Below are positions 39,232 to 52,200 of a DNA stretch of 64,000 nucleotides, piece by piece. The translations under genes were made by a program, and so were the position numbers. The notes under the pieces are model-generated. The model made no database searches. It worked only from the letters and a program-made list of their open reading frames with translations, and was not told the origin of the DNA. Source of the stretch: Campylorhamphus procurvoides (lineage: Eukaryota > Chordata > Aves > Passeriformes > Dendrocolaptidae); the NCBI GenBank assembly GCA_013396655.1, contig WBMV01003337.1:705028-769027 (forward strand), given 5' to 3'. Position 1 is the first letter of the stretch. Each line of letters begins with the position of its first letter.

Positions 39232-41162
39232 TTAAACACAAAGCATGAAGAATGTGCTGATGTGGTATAATTTATTCCCATATGTAAAGAGGAACCAACA
39301 GCAGATGTTTAAATGAATAATGTACAGACCTTAACAATTCATGCTGATGTGTCCTTACTTTTATCATTTAGCTGTTAAGGGGGCAATGACATTGTGACAT
39401 TAGCTGTATGATTAAACTTAGTACTCTTTTTCTCCACAGTAAGTTATTAAAGCAGTATTCATAACATGCTGCCTTAAAGTACTGCAAGGCATCACATAAA
39501 CTTGGTTTTCTCCCAGACATAAGGGTAGTACATAAGAACATAGGGTTTTGGCAAAACATAAAGCCTCTGTTTGCTTGAACACATCATATGATGAACAAGA
39601 TCTATGCCAAAATACTCTAAAATAAAAAAATTCAAACCCATTTATTTATATCCTAGATTAAAAATTCAACAATTATAACCTATTCAACTAATCGCTTTAT
39701 GTTATTTCAGTCACGTGTCAGAAAGATGCTGCTCTGGGACCATCTTAGTGATATTTTATCACTGTATCATGGGAGATGTGGTTATGGGTTCACAGCAAGG
39801 TCTATGGTTTTACTTCCAGAATCAGTGGAGGTGACATACTTAGTCTCAGTAAGGAACAAAAGAGAAAAACCTTCACACAATAAAAGAGGAAACTGATAGT
39901 GACTATTTTATTTGGTGTTGTCCCACCAAATTAAAAAGGTTGTTCAACTATGACCTCAGGTTTTTTATGGTTTAGGTAGGCACCAAGCTTCAGTTATCTA
40001 ATTAGTATGTCACAAATCTTGAAATGGTTAATTAACAGTTTGATAATACCACAACTGCTAAAACAAGATTTTAAAGGAGATTCTTACTATTAATATTCCC
40101 AAACTGGCCAAACCTTCTGTATGTTCTCATTTTTAATCAATCATTTTGATAACATTTTAAACAAACATTAATTCATGCTATTAACTTTCTGGGAAAACTT
40201 ACAAACTTATGTAAGTTTATATCCTTATATACACATTTTGAATAAAATGACTGAATAGGGAAGTTGATATTACTTTTATGACTTTTCTTTATTAATAAAC
40301 CAGTCTGAATAAATTTTGAATTTCCATGAGTCTCACATAGAAGAAGGAAGGATACAGAATCTGGAGATAAGAACAAAAGGAAAACATAAACATAGAGAGG
40401 AAAAATCAGAAAGGAGCAACTAGGAAGGAATGTAACTGAGAATGACATCATCTGTAAGTTTATGAGTAGGAGGAAGACAATGAATAAAGATGCTGGTATT
40501 GTATTCAACCAAGAATGAAACTGATAGATGATGCTTACAAGGCAAATGTATTTAATGTCTTCTTATATCAATTTTAACCAAAATGTCAAGTGCAAGGAGT
40601 GGATAGCACAATCAATATCAATGACAAAGGGGCAAGACCTCAGTCTTTTACAGAGAAGCAAAAGGTTAGCAAGTACTTGAGTTGGAAATTTTAAAATCAG
40701 CCATAACCAATAAAATTCATTCTGAAGTACTTTAAAAGTGACAAGACTTTTCAGAGCTATTAATGGTTCAAGAACCATTAGTGGAAGGCAGATAAAATAC
40801 TTGGAAACTAAAAAAGGCAATCACTATTGTACCTGTAAGAGAGTAGAAAGCTGGCATCAAAGAATTGTAGAAGTCTCCCATTAATTTTAATTCCCAGGAA
40901 AATACTGGAAGGACCTAGAGTAAACAAAGAAACAAGTAACAGACATCAGTCAGTAATTGTCAGGAGCAAATCTCCATGCAGCACAGGTTGTCAGGCTTCA
41001 GGGTTAGAGAAGGACCACAAAATATCACATATTTCTATTTTAGTAAGGTTTTGGATAATGTTTCATTTTTTTGTAATATAAATTACTGTGTTTAATGTAT
41101 TCATTTAATACATTAAAATATCAAAAAAGCAATGCACACATGTTTATAAAAAATTGCTTTTC

Positions 41163-41397
41163 AGGAAGTAGTAGTAACTCATTCATTGTCAAAGGGGAAG
41201 GCTGCACCAAGACAAGTTTTGTAGCTGTCTATCCCAGACATGATATCATTGTTATTGATGACTTGGATGGTCCAAGAGAAAACACACTTATTAAACTTGA
41301 ACACAACATCAAGCCAGAAATAACTATAAGTATATTGAAAGCCAAGCTCAAAATGCAAATGCAAGAAGAGCTGGTCAGGCAGCAGCTCAGGGACTGA
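41163..41397 (+). CDS. Unidentified coding-like ORF, possible terminal exon or retroposed fragment in an STK33 intron
   Basis: A clean acceptor (ATTGCTTTTCAG, AG at 41162-41163) is followed by an open frame of about 78 codons ending in TGA at 41395-41397. It includes SFVAVYPRHDIIVIDDLDG, then ENTLIKLEHNIKPEI and a charged amphipathic end, KAKLKMQMQEELVRQQLRD. The composition is protein-like and unlike the cysteine/leucine-rich chance frames elsewhere. An AATAAA lies about 220 bases downstream near 41625, close to a short A-run. I do not recognise the family. It runs opposite to STK33 and lies just upstream of an old CR1 copy. It could be the last exon of a nested gene, or a fragment of an old processed copy. 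Confidence 0.4.
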
Positions 41398-41710
41398 GCT
41401 GAACTTTGGTTCCAGTGTTTCCAAACAATGACTCTGTGAAGCAGGACTAGCTTAAAACCACCACTCTGGTAAAAAATGCCTTTGTGCACCCCTGAATGTC
41501 CTGTGCAGGCCAAGGCCAACACTCTTCCCCTTGTCTGTGTTAGAAGCTATTTAAACGTACCAGGTGCAAAACAGGACAAGGGCCAACTCTTGCTCTTTTA
41601 CATGGACTTCAGAATCCTTCAATAAATTACAAAAAACAGCTATCATCTGTGTTTTATGTGCAAGCCTAAGACTGCAACATGTACACAAAAATCCGTACAC
41701 TCAGCCCAGC

Positions 41711-42238
41711 ACTGGTAAGGCTTCAACTAGACATTGCACTCAGTTTTGGACACTCCCATTTTGACACAAGAGGCACCGAGTGGAGCAGAGAGATTCAGTC
41801 ACAAAAATCAGAAATGAAGGACAGGACTGAGAAAATTCATCCTCTTTAGTCTAAAGAACAAGAGACCAAGGGAGAAGTATAATAACAAGTTGTTGAAAAT
41901 GGGAAGGTGCCTACCTGTTCTTAATATCCATGATGGATTGGGAGAGAAATAAGAGTCTGGAAATGTGAAACAACATTCCACCCTTTTCTTTAACTCCACA
42001 CACAGCTCCCACCACCTCCCTTAGGTCACCTCTAGCAATTATGAGGCTGCAGGTGAGTTAACTGAAAATTTATAATGAAAAAAGTGATTAGATCATGGCC
42101 TGCAGGTATAAGTTTAAGCTGATTGTCAAACTGAAGGTTTGGGGCAGACAGGAGGAAAAATTTCTAGGCGAATAATGAAGCATCAGAATAGAGTGCCTGG
42201 GAAGATTGCAAAGGCCTCCAGTACTGGAGACTCTAAGT
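41711..42238 (+). mobile_element. Ancient CR1-like LINE remnant
   Basis: ACTGGTAAGGCTTCAACTAG and GCACTCAGTTTTGGACACTC match the CR1 part usually reading CTGGTGAGGCC...CAGTTCTGG. Near 42139-42238, GGGGCAGACAGGAGGAAAAA and TCCAGTACTGGAGACTCTAAG match the later region. The middle is poorly preserved. It is much older than the three clear copies. Confidence 0.6.
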
Positions 42239-44172
42239 ACACACAAATATTCATCAGAAATTACTTTAGTATAGCTGCTTCCTTCTTTGGACAGAGAAAT
42301 AAATCAAATGACTCAAGGTCCCTCTCAGTGACGACACTCTATGTTTCTGTCATGATTAGTAAATTGAAAAGTTATTCCATCCTATACAATCCCCTCACTT
42401 AAAGAGTATTTAATACTGCTAGTATTTAATTTAATGTTGGAAGGACTAATTATCTTCCTCTGAAAACGATTTCTTTTTTGCTTCTACTTGTTATGAGCAA
42501 GCTGTGAAATGAATTGCTGGTACAAACCATAGAGGAAAAGAGTTCACAGAATTTAAAAAATATAAATGCTGTGTTGGGTAATGGAGTCAAACTTACTATA
42601 GCATGCAGTATAAATCAGAAAGGGCTACAAATTTTTATATTATGGAATGCAAAACATTCATTGCCTAAAAAGAAGAATTTAAAAAAAAAAAAGTCCTGAA
42701 AAGCCCTTTGGACAGGCTACATCACAATTACCTGCTTTTGTGAGGGGTTTTTTCAACTTCCATTTCAACAGCAAATATTAATAAGTCCCATACACTGGGA
42801 TAGGTCCATTTTTGGATGGAAATTGTCTAAGAAAAAAAAAAAAAGGTTTGTTATTTATTTCCCACTGTTCAGATGGAGATTCCTAAATTTTTTTGCACAA
42901 CACCAAATTCACAAATTTGTTTTATGCAACCAGAGAGAGGTGCTGTGATACAGGTGGCACTGTTGGTTTCAGAAACACCAAGTAATAGAGAAAAAGCTGG
43001 CCTCATAACAGAAGATGTTACTTGCACTGACCTTGACTTAGCAATAATATAAGGTAGACTGAGGTGGCTTGAAGACAACATCATGTAGAATGAAAATGCA
43101 CAGGGAGTGTTGTCTGTGTGGAGAACATGACAAAAGCTCATGAGAAAATAAGAAAAAATTAGTTCTTCATATCGTCTGAGAGTACCTGATGGACTAGGGA
43201 AGCAGAGAGGCAAGAAAACAGCAGAAAGGAAGGGTTGACAGTGAGCAATACAGCATCATGAAGAAGCATCAGCAGACATGAACCCAGACTCTGCTACAGC
43301 AACATCTAAGATCTGATCAGCATCTTCCCTAACTGCTGCCTTCTTTTGCTATAGTAGAGAGAAGATTCCATGCAGCCTGTAAGATATTGATTGCAAAGTG
43401 CCCCCCTGCCTGACACAATATGTCACTGCTTACTCTCTGGAGATGTACAACCACCTGGAATAGCTGTTTGTCCTCACTGTGGGAACCTGCTTGCTTGTCT
43501 CCTTTAGGAACAGGACAGTGAGTGCAGTGAGCACAGCTTCTGTTCAGCTGATCCAAGCATGGAGTGGCAGCAGTTCTCAGCTTTTGGGCTCAAGTTGTAC
43601 ATCTTTTACCATGAGCATTTGAGAAGTACAGAATTCTTCTGTCTCTTTTATGCTGAATGGAGTTCAAAAATAATTGGTTACTTTCTATTAAAACCAGCTC
43701 TTTGAATCTCTGATCACCTCTGGGCAACAGTGGCATGTTTGCAAAACCCAAAAGCACTTTATTTCAGATTTTTTGGTCAGCTTTGTCTGAACTTTAAGTA
43801 TGCATGAACCTTACAAGGCATTCTTTAAGGATAGTACAACCTGAAATACTATACGAGTTCTAACTAATGAAGAATTTCAGAGGGTTTGAACTTCCAGAAT
43901 AGCAAGCGAGAGAAGTAATGTGTATAGACAAACGTACCTCAGAGCTGATTTAAAATAAATCATTGCTTGTTTTCTTCAGAGCCCCATTTGTCACTGCTCC
44001 AGTTCACTGAACCAGTAGAGGCAGACAATAATGCCTATGACTGCTAAAAGAAGCTTTATCAAAAAGACATTACTCATCAATTGTCATTTCAAAAGGTGTA
44101 AAGAAGTGTTGATTTATATATTTTTTTTCTTTTTTTAATAGATAGGGTTTTGTCCTGGTAGAAAAACCTTAC

Positions 44173-44253
44173 TCAGGTGTAATAATTATGCGGAGAAGAC
44201 AAATTCTTCAGTATACATTTATATTTTATACTTTTTATACCAAAGTCTGTGAG
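44173..44253 (-). pseudogene. STK33: Probable fossil of the STK33 DFG (activation segment) exon
   Basis: The minus strand reads LTDFGI.S.K, then AT-rich sequence, and ends TTACACCTGA before a consensus donor GTAAGG (plus 44167-44172). The expected STK33 exon starts VTDFGLAV, runs 85 bases and ends near an ATTTACATG|G junction. This piece is 81 bases to its donor and resembles the expected sequence at both ends and around AAAATAT..CT.AAGAA in the middle. The acceptor AG immediately before VTDFG is lost and the last codon is TGA. It is the only GAC-TTT-GG match I found in the interval where this exon must lie. The TDFG match alone could be chance; the donor at the right distance raises confidence. 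Confidence 0.45.
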
Positions 44254-45678
44254 ACAATACATATACCTGAAGTTGTCAGTTTCTGTGAGTTCAAGGAGTG
44301 CCCTGATAACAAGAGATGGCTTGAAACAGAAGGTTTATCCATACTTATTAACAAAATTTCATCTAAACCCCATGCCAGTAGGCACCAGTGCCATGTACTC
44401 GTGTACCATATGGAAGAATCTCTGTTCTTTCACCAGGAGCAAGCTATGTCTGCATTTCTCCCTTAGTTCTGCCTGCATATTCTGCCCCAAACCAGAAAAT
44501 CATAAAGATCCACAAAGGCTGTTTCTCACATCCCAAAACAGGAGGATGTGAACCTTAGTCTATGGTTTAGTACCAGTTGCCTCAAGCCTGAAAGCTCTGA
44601 AGCAGTTAAATGTCAATTTTATCTGATTTTCCTATTTCACACTGTGTGACAGACCCTCCTTTCCTGCAGCTGATTTCACTGCTACTGGCCATACCAGCTT
44701 TGGGGTTTGGTTCTGCCTTTTCTCCTTGTTCCTTCAAAGTTATTCAGGAGTTATTCTCCTCTAAAATGAGGAGAACAAGGAAAGTGAGGAAAGATCTGTC
44801 CTCATTCACAGGATGGAAGCCAGGAAAAATGCTTGCACCTTGTAGGAGAGAGGACAGAGTGTGCTAGTTGGTGTTCCAAATGGATATATAAAGCAAGGCC
44901 ATGAAACAAGAACAGGTGGCCACGGTGGTTCTACCGATGGAAGTGGTGAGTTGGCTACAAGAATGGAAAAGCTGTTGCCAAGTCAGAAGATTTATATGTT
45001 ACATAACTCTAGCATTTGCAAGAAAGGTACACTTCTCAAACTGGAGTCTTCTACACCAGATAGTAAAATTGTGATTCAACAATTTTGTTCGACGAGGTTA
45101 TTTTAGATGTCAACATTTTCACAGTAACTACTACTAAAACAGCAAATCAGTGAAGGATAATTGACACATGATTTATTAAGCATCAAAGATTATTCAATAA
45201 AAAAGGAGATGTAAGCATATGGAACATTGTTTATGTATTGAATATGTATTAATATCAAAAGAATCCTATAATATACCAGTATTGCAATCAATGCACAGTC
45301 TAAATAGGCTTTTTTCTAAATTACTAACAGATTTACATGAAACTGACAATATCCCCCATTTAAATATTAATTACATCTCACAGGATCTGTTGGCTTCCTG
45401 CAACTACTGAGTTGGGACTGTGTTAATGTAGATCTGGATGCACGAGGTATGGTTACTTTAAAGGATGACTTTTTTCTAATTGATCAAGAAATATATTTAA
45501 CATTTAAAAAAAAAACCTCTCTTCAGCAGTGGCACTTAGTTTCCAAATGAGGATTCTTTCCCTAATAACACCATTTAGTAACTCACTTCAAAAGCTACTA
45601 ATAGGTATCAAAGTCAGGTCTCCCAGTAACACCTGGATATTAAAACCTGTTCTTGAAGCAGAACTGCTGCAATTGTCA

Positions 45679-45819
<141 letters not shown>

Positions 45820-46762
45820 TTATTCTGACAGAAACATTTTAAACCCTTTTCATTAATTCCTTTGTGCAGTTCAAGTGCATTTTACTCTAAACTAGTGGAA
45901 GACTAACCAAAATCATTTCTCCCAGGGATTCATATAATAATTTCAAATTTTGAAATCTCATTCCTCACCACAATCCTGTAAGAAAGGTAAAAGTTTATAT
46001 TGGTTCAGTCTTTAATATCAGGAGATCATCTGACATCATCTAATAAAAAAGTCGAGTGTATATCGTATAACTACCATATTTGCACATACTTTCATACTTG
46101 AAGTTCATTTTTATATCCCAAACCAGTCAAAGGCTTTGCCCTTTCAATGAGTACACAGAAGAAACAAGGCTTTAAAAAAGGCACCATTCCATAACCCCAT
46201 ATATCTCTATAGAAGAAGAGGTAAATGAAGCGTTCCTAGAGGCAGTATGTCATAACAAAGAGATAAATAATTTCTCTGCAAAAACATTTCAGGATTATTC
46301 ACAATCCTACAAAACCCAAATGTTTGACCGCAGTGGTCTGTGCAGAATTGTAATGTTTCTGTGTGGTGGATGAAAATGCTGATGTTTACTGAACCTTAAA
46401 CACAATATACACTGTAAGGAAGTATCAGGAACAATCCACCTCTGGTTTTTTACCTCCTGTAATGGACTATATACTTAACAACTGAACTAGGTTAAAGTTA
46501 TAATGTAAATCAATTGCAAGTTAGGAAATAATAATACAGTAATTGTCAAAGCTGGCACAAAAAGAGAAATAAAAGAAAATGGTAGCAGTTGTTGGAAGAA
46601 AAATAAAGTTCTAAGAATGTGTTCATGTAATGTATTTTACTTTGGCTGGCTACTTTTGTCCTATGAAATAAATAATAGACAAAATATCAATCAGTAACTG
46701 TTGTTAGATGTATGAACATTTAAGTCAATGAACATATGGGGGAAAGAGAGGAACATAATTAC

Positions 46763-46892
46763 AGTTTTTGTGAAGATACACTATTGCTGTAGCAAGGCTT
46801 TGAATGATGTGCCCTGTCTTGTTTTCTGTAAAATATCCTTTACTACAAAACATTTTTTGTGTTCTCCATCCTCACACAGCTCCAAGATACAT
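46763..46892 (-). pseudogene. STK33: STK33 hinge/alphaD-alphaE exon with frameshifting deletions and an in-frame TGA
   Basis: After the acceptor TTAACAG the exon starts ATGTATCTTG and then jumps to GAGCTGTGTGAGGATGGAGA. This matches STK33 codons for MYLVMELCEDGE with five bases missing (the end of V and most of M). A further single-base loss lies about 30 bases on. The remaining sequence restores the frame and reads KGYFTENKTGHIIQSLATAI and then VYLHKN, clearly the STK33 alphaE region. Total length is 130 bases, six fewer than the 136 expected from the family, exactly accounting for 5+1. Read from the splice-defined phase, codon 7 is TGA. The donor is T|GTAATT in phase 1, matching the next exon. 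The identification is firm. Pseudogene status is inferred from this lesion; a sequence error at two sites in one exon is the alternative. Confidence 0.8.
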
Positions 46893-48249
46893 CTGTTAAT
46901 ATTAATAAAGAGAGAATGTAATGCTTTTGTGCTCTCTGAGTTTAGTTTCTTCTAATGTAATAACAGTATATAATAGCAGTGTTCCAGCTGTAGTGATGAG
47001 CTGGAGCCTCAATACTCTTAGTATTTTATGAACAGAAGGCAAAGAACAATTGATCTGCCACAAACATTGCCAGTGTTTACTACAAGAAACTCAAGTTTCA
47101 AAATATATACATTTTCAAAATGTATAAAAATACTGTGATTTCAAAACAAGGACTAAGTATGGATTTTGCTGAAAGCCTCTTCCATTCAATGCATTATCAA
47201 TGGCTTTTAGAAAGACTAAGAAAGTACCAACCCTTGAAAAAAAGTAGAATTCAACTTTTCAGCAAGCCACTAACTTCTCTAGTCAGCCGGGGGTAACAAT
47301 GACTTTGCTCTTGCAAAAACTGTCTGTAACCGAGTGTTTACATAATAAAAGCTGTTGTTAATGAAGTCACAGTTCTTGAATATAATACTGAGAACAACTC
47401 ACATTCTCCCAAGCATATATCCTATGAGAAGTGTCATTTAATCAAACTTTCTCAGGCATTTTCATAAAACTTCTGGGAAATCTAAAAGTGGATACTGTTT
47501 AGATGTCAGTAAACAAATAGTCATCTAGAGAGCTCTGTCATCTTCAATTGCTAGGGGTGACTATCCAACACAGTTTGATACTGCTTTTGCAGTAGTGATC
47601 AACATCCATGGCTACACATCTCCAGCTTCCTTCTTGAGTCTTTGTGTGTCCTCCTCCCAGCCACAAACCACAGGCAAACAATTGGTTGTATATTCAGATA
47701 TTTCTAATTTAGGATGACAGTTACTTTATGTCCATGTATGTGAATATAAAGAAATGTATGTTTAGAAATACTACTTGAAAGGAGACTCATTTATGTTACT
47801 ATCCAAAATTATGCATTTTACTCTGAAATTTCAGTTTCAGTGCTTTTTTCAATTTTCTTTGCAGATGTACATGTAATACAAATTCCTCCAACAAAAGCTT
47901 TTAAAGTTTTCAACTGAATAACTTTAAAGCCTTCAATATTAAAGAAAGGATTATGATACAGGATAAATATGTCTCTACCAATTGTTATTTACTGAAGGAA
48001 TGATAAAACACTCTGTACCTCAATGAGGATTAATTACAGAGAAATTAAAGACAATCAACTTCAAATCTAACTTCTCTCAATTTTTTCACCTGCTATCTTT
48101 AATATAGTATTATTGTTAACACACTAGTCTATAACTGAAGGGTACCATATTTGAAAGACATCAGGGTACAAGTAGGTGGTAGGAAAACCAGAAAATTGCC
48201 CACCACATGCATACTCTGACTCCTAAAACAAAAGCCTTAATTTCAAAAT

Positions 48250-48330
48250 ATGATGAACAAGCAAAATTCATTAACTTCAAATGAACATGTGCATTCCCAG
48301 CATTTCTATCAAGTTAGTTGTACTATTCAA
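48250..48330 (-). pseudogene. STK33: Possible fossil of the STK33 exon encoding the HEHIIHLEEVF segment
   Basis: Between the glycine-loop piece and the hinge exon, the minus strand contains GCACATGTTCATTTGAAG, close to what would encode HIIHLE but with two single-base deletions that break the frame. The bases upstream of it also loosely follow the expected coding diagonal. No clean splice borders are visible. The assignment relies mainly on its being the only such match in the correct interval. Confidence 0.25.
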
Positions 48331-49112
48331 CAGAGCTGTATGTGACCTCAGAGGTCAATTTCTCAGAGCCTGAGCCAACAAATAATCCAAATTCAGAAAA
48401 GGCTGAGGATGCATTCACTGACCACTGGATAGATGAATAAATTACCACCTAGTTACTGCTGATATGGATTTAATAGCATTTGACTTCCTGCTTTCACTTT
48501 ATTATTTTCCCTACAGTTACATAGACCTAAATCATTAGAGTAATTTATACCTTTAAAGCCTGTAAACATAATCTAACATGTTAGGCTATTTGTAGGACTA
48601 ATAAGTCCTTTAGAGCATGCATTTCTCCACAGTTTAGATAGTGATAAGAAAATATATCTACTGGATGTGCAGACATATCTTCTGAATGAATTGGCTCAAT
48701 CTTAAGAATTAAGGCATGATACAACAGATGAATATCACTAGAAACCATGACAACATTTCAAAACATTATGTAATTCATCCCATTTATTGCATTCCTTGAG
48801 GTAAAACAATACTGTTAAATATTTTCAACAATAAATAATTTTTAAATGTTCACTATTTCAAGTTAATTTGTTCAACATGTCTTCTAATGAACAAATTCTT
48901 TAAAACACTGAAAAGTTTGTGCTGTGGAATTCCTGGCATGCCTACTGGGTGGAGCTACCATTCCATGTTGTCAGGAATTTCTCGGAAATTTCTTGCTTTA
49001 CTTTAGAGAAACGAGCACTAGTAACTGTAGAATATGAATAAACACCTGATCTTGAAAACACACCTCGAAAACACATAACAAAGAGACATCAGTCCAATTC
49101 CAGCTTGCTTAC

Positions 49113-49290
49113 CTCCTCCACCCATGTTGGATCTTTCAAAAGGGGAAGCTATTTTTTGTCCTCTGTCACTCGCTGCTTGGCTGGATGCCTCTGTAAATAC
49201 ACCTCCAAAACTCTTTGTGATCTTTGTTGTAATGAGGGCAAAAAAATACAGCATTTCTTGGTTCAAATGAAGATAAGCACATGGCACATT
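49113..49290 (-). pseudogene. STK33: STK33 exon for the glycine-rich loop and beta3 strand, eroded
   Basis: The minus-strand frame reads LYFF..I..K.SFGGVFTEAS, which lines up with the STK33 stretch [20 protein letters not shown] in Y, F, I, K, SFG, V and EA. It ends at a good donor (GGAG then GTAAGC, boundary at 49113). The GxGxxG motif is no longer complete. Where STK33 has WAIKK, the frame reads IASPF, so the ATP-anchoring lysine is missing. The 5' border is uncertain. An internal acceptor (TTTACAG at 49191-49197) would give a short 78-base exon 49113-49190 in the same frame. The frame is open throughout, so a non-catalytic product cannot be excluded. The homology is by eye and weaker than for the HRD and APE exons, but position, strand and order support it. 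Confidence 0.45.
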
Positions 49291-49294
49291 TTTC

Positions 49295-52200
49295 AGTCTT
49301 CACTGCTTTCAGACATCTGTTCAGTTTTATATAGGCTCTGCTCAAATTAAATAAAAACAGAGACTGGCAGGAATGTGTCCACTGCTTGAAGAAATGGTAT
49401 AAAACCTGAGAGATGAGGGGGCGGGTGGAAGACAAAAGCCTTGTATTCTACCTACAGCTGTCTGTCAAGCTGACAATGGACTAGATTGGCATCACACAAC
49501 ATGCTGTTTTGGACAGTAGATCTTCGAAAACAAAAAAACAGTCAAAAATGATACTTCAGCTTGTCTACCTGCTGAATGCTGGATGAATTCAGAGATGAAA
49601 AAAAAACAAACGTTTTTTCCACCAGACAGTACAAAACTATAAGAGATTTTTTTCCTTCAAAGCAAATGGTATGCAACACATTTTTAGAGGATTTCAAAAT
49701 ACATCATTAAACCTGGGAAGTTATTGATCTGGAGCATCCAATGTAAATGTACTTTTGCTTCTAACTGGCACCATATGAGGACATCCTTCAGCAGTGCTGC
49801 TAAGGCAGGGATAACAAAAGCAAGGATTTCTGTGTACTTTTGTATTTCTCCTGGAGAGCTGATTTGCACATGATTCCTTGAGTCTACTTTTTCTCAAGAA
49901 AGAATCTGCACAAAAAGGCTCAGAGGGAGTCAAATTGCACTGAAGAAGGCTCAACATTTTTAGGCAAGAAGCCTTGAGCTCTGTTCCTCCACAGCAGAGA
50001 ACTGACAAGAGGCAACACCTGCAATTAACTAGCTTTTAATTCTTGGAAAACCATGGAGTGGAACATGCCCAGCTTTATAAAAGGGTCATGTTCTTGCATT
50101 GCAGATGCAGGTGAGCGAGGCACTGAAAAGTACCATCAGCTTCTCATACTGGCTCAATTCCTGCAGGACAGGGATCAGACTTTGGGTCATCCCTCACCAA
50201 GCACCTACTCCCCACGCTGAAGCACCTGCTGGCCTGTGCTGCTGTGAAAGGCAACTTCCCTCACCTCAGAGAACCTGGGGCTTCAGTCTGTGGAGACTGC
50301 TAGGGTGTTGGCATTTTAGAGACAGAGATATAAGTGAGCTAAAAGAAGGATCCAGACTTCAAGAAAACGAAAAACATTGGCTTAAGCTGAGAGCGTACAA
50401 CCTGCAATTCTGCAGAAAACAGAGACCAGGTTTTCAGCAGGCATTCTGCAAAATCTCCTCTGCTCCATTGCCTCTGATGCACCTCAGAGATAATCTCAGA
50501 TGTCATTTGAATATCTTTAAACCCTTTGGTTCCATCCTATCCCCTCACTTTCCAGATCTAGTATTTGAATGACAGATGATTTATTAGAAAACAATAGTAC
50601 AAAATGCTTACATGCAGACAGAAACTACTCAAGAGAATGTTCTTTTCTGATATAGTGCTTTTATCATGAGGTAACTTCTAATCTCACTCGTTGACCAACA
50701 TTCTGCAACTTACATGAAACCTGATTATTAACCTATTTTCATATTTAATCTCTGACAATATTAATATTCTTAGTCCTACCATCTAAGAATGTTTTAACTG
50801 TTATATGAAAAAGTTATTACAATTCTTGAGTCTCTGAAACTTACCAGAAAAAAAAAGTCATAACTAGCACAAAGAAGAGATCGGCTTAATGATATGAAGA
50901 AATATTTTTGTTCTCTTGAAGATGATCTGAAAATATTAAAAAAGGCTAAAATCCTGAATCTGTTTTGTATTTCATTTCTGGACAAAATTTTTGCATTAAA
51001 AAATTCTGACCTAAGTAAGGTCTTCTGTTGACAAATAAATAAACTGAAGAATGAATATATGTTTTGCTTTTTTAATATTATCAATAAGACTATTCAAGAA
51101 AAAGAAGGGATAACTTTTTCAGAAATCCTTTGTGAATCCTTTGTCTAGGCACGAGAAAACACTACCCATTCAAAATAAATAACTAAATAGACAATACAAG
51201 AAATAAGGGAGGTACAGCTGTTTTAAATCAAATTACTACCAAGGGGAAGGAAAAAAAAAGAAAAAATAAAAATTATGATTCTACATTAGCTTTTGATTAA
51301 GGATTCCTATTCTTCATACTTTAATCACCTCATGAGAGTCATATGGCCTTTCTCAGACCTTTGTGGATGTCAGTACAAGGGCAAGACATCTGGCTACCAC
51401 ATCTCTCTGCACCTAACAGATTATTCTGCAAGGTTTTATTAATCACTTAAACCAGAAACTATAACAACAGATTTAATTAACCAATTAAAGAATGAACAAA
51501 TAGTTTGGCAGACAGCCCCATGGATAGATAAAAATGAGGGTGGCTGAGAGGAATCCAGCAAACAGCAAGAAAGACTACTCTGGAATTCACAGTACAGTTG
51601 TTAGATGTCCTTCGGTAATAAATATCCAAACCCTCAAATTCAGCAGTAAATTATCTGCCTTAACCACTCTAGGTAACTATGATAAATGAACACTGTATAC
51701 AATTAAAAGCTGTGTAGGAGAAGCAGATGAATACCTGCCTTTTTTTAATAAGCCGGGACAATATCATATGAATATGATACAAACAGGGAAATAGCAGAGA
51801 AGGAACTGTCACACGACAGCTTTAGGCCCCTGGTAGCATTTCCCTGTACTATTTGCAGTTTGATCTATTTTCCATTGTGAACTGACAATGTGACTAAAGA
51901 GCAATTTCAAGGTATTTTTTCTTTCCCAAGCCAAAAGTATTTTTAGGTGCTTTTGACCAAAGTTAAGATGGTGAGGGATCCAAGGGGAATGTGAGCTCAC
52001 ATCGATATATTTAGATGTTGCTGATCAAGGCAAGCATGTTCATAGACACGGTGTCCATTCTGAATAGAAAAGGGCCGCACTAGGAATTCCCACTTTCAAC
52101 TTTGTGGTGTTGAAAGGCAGGAATTACACGACCAATATATTGGAATCTAACATCCCAGATCTTCAATTCTGTGATTTTTAGCATCTGCAATACCTGAACC

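Noticed and set aside
42869..43213. Minus-strand EFGVVQKNLG as the STK33 DFG exon
   Set aside because: It has no acceptor AG and no donor at the right distance, and no CGTPIYM trace follows. The 44173-44253 piece fits better.
46075..46206. Possible STK33 hinge exon reading IYGVMEWC with good splice borders
   Set aside because: The true hinge exon was found at 46763-46892. This match has stops and little similarity beyond eight residues.
50099..50572. 157-codon plus-strand frame after an acceptor-like TTGCATTGCAG
   Set aside because: Cys/Leu/Trp-rich low-information peptide in a locally G+C-richer stretch, with no domain and no downstream exon evidence.
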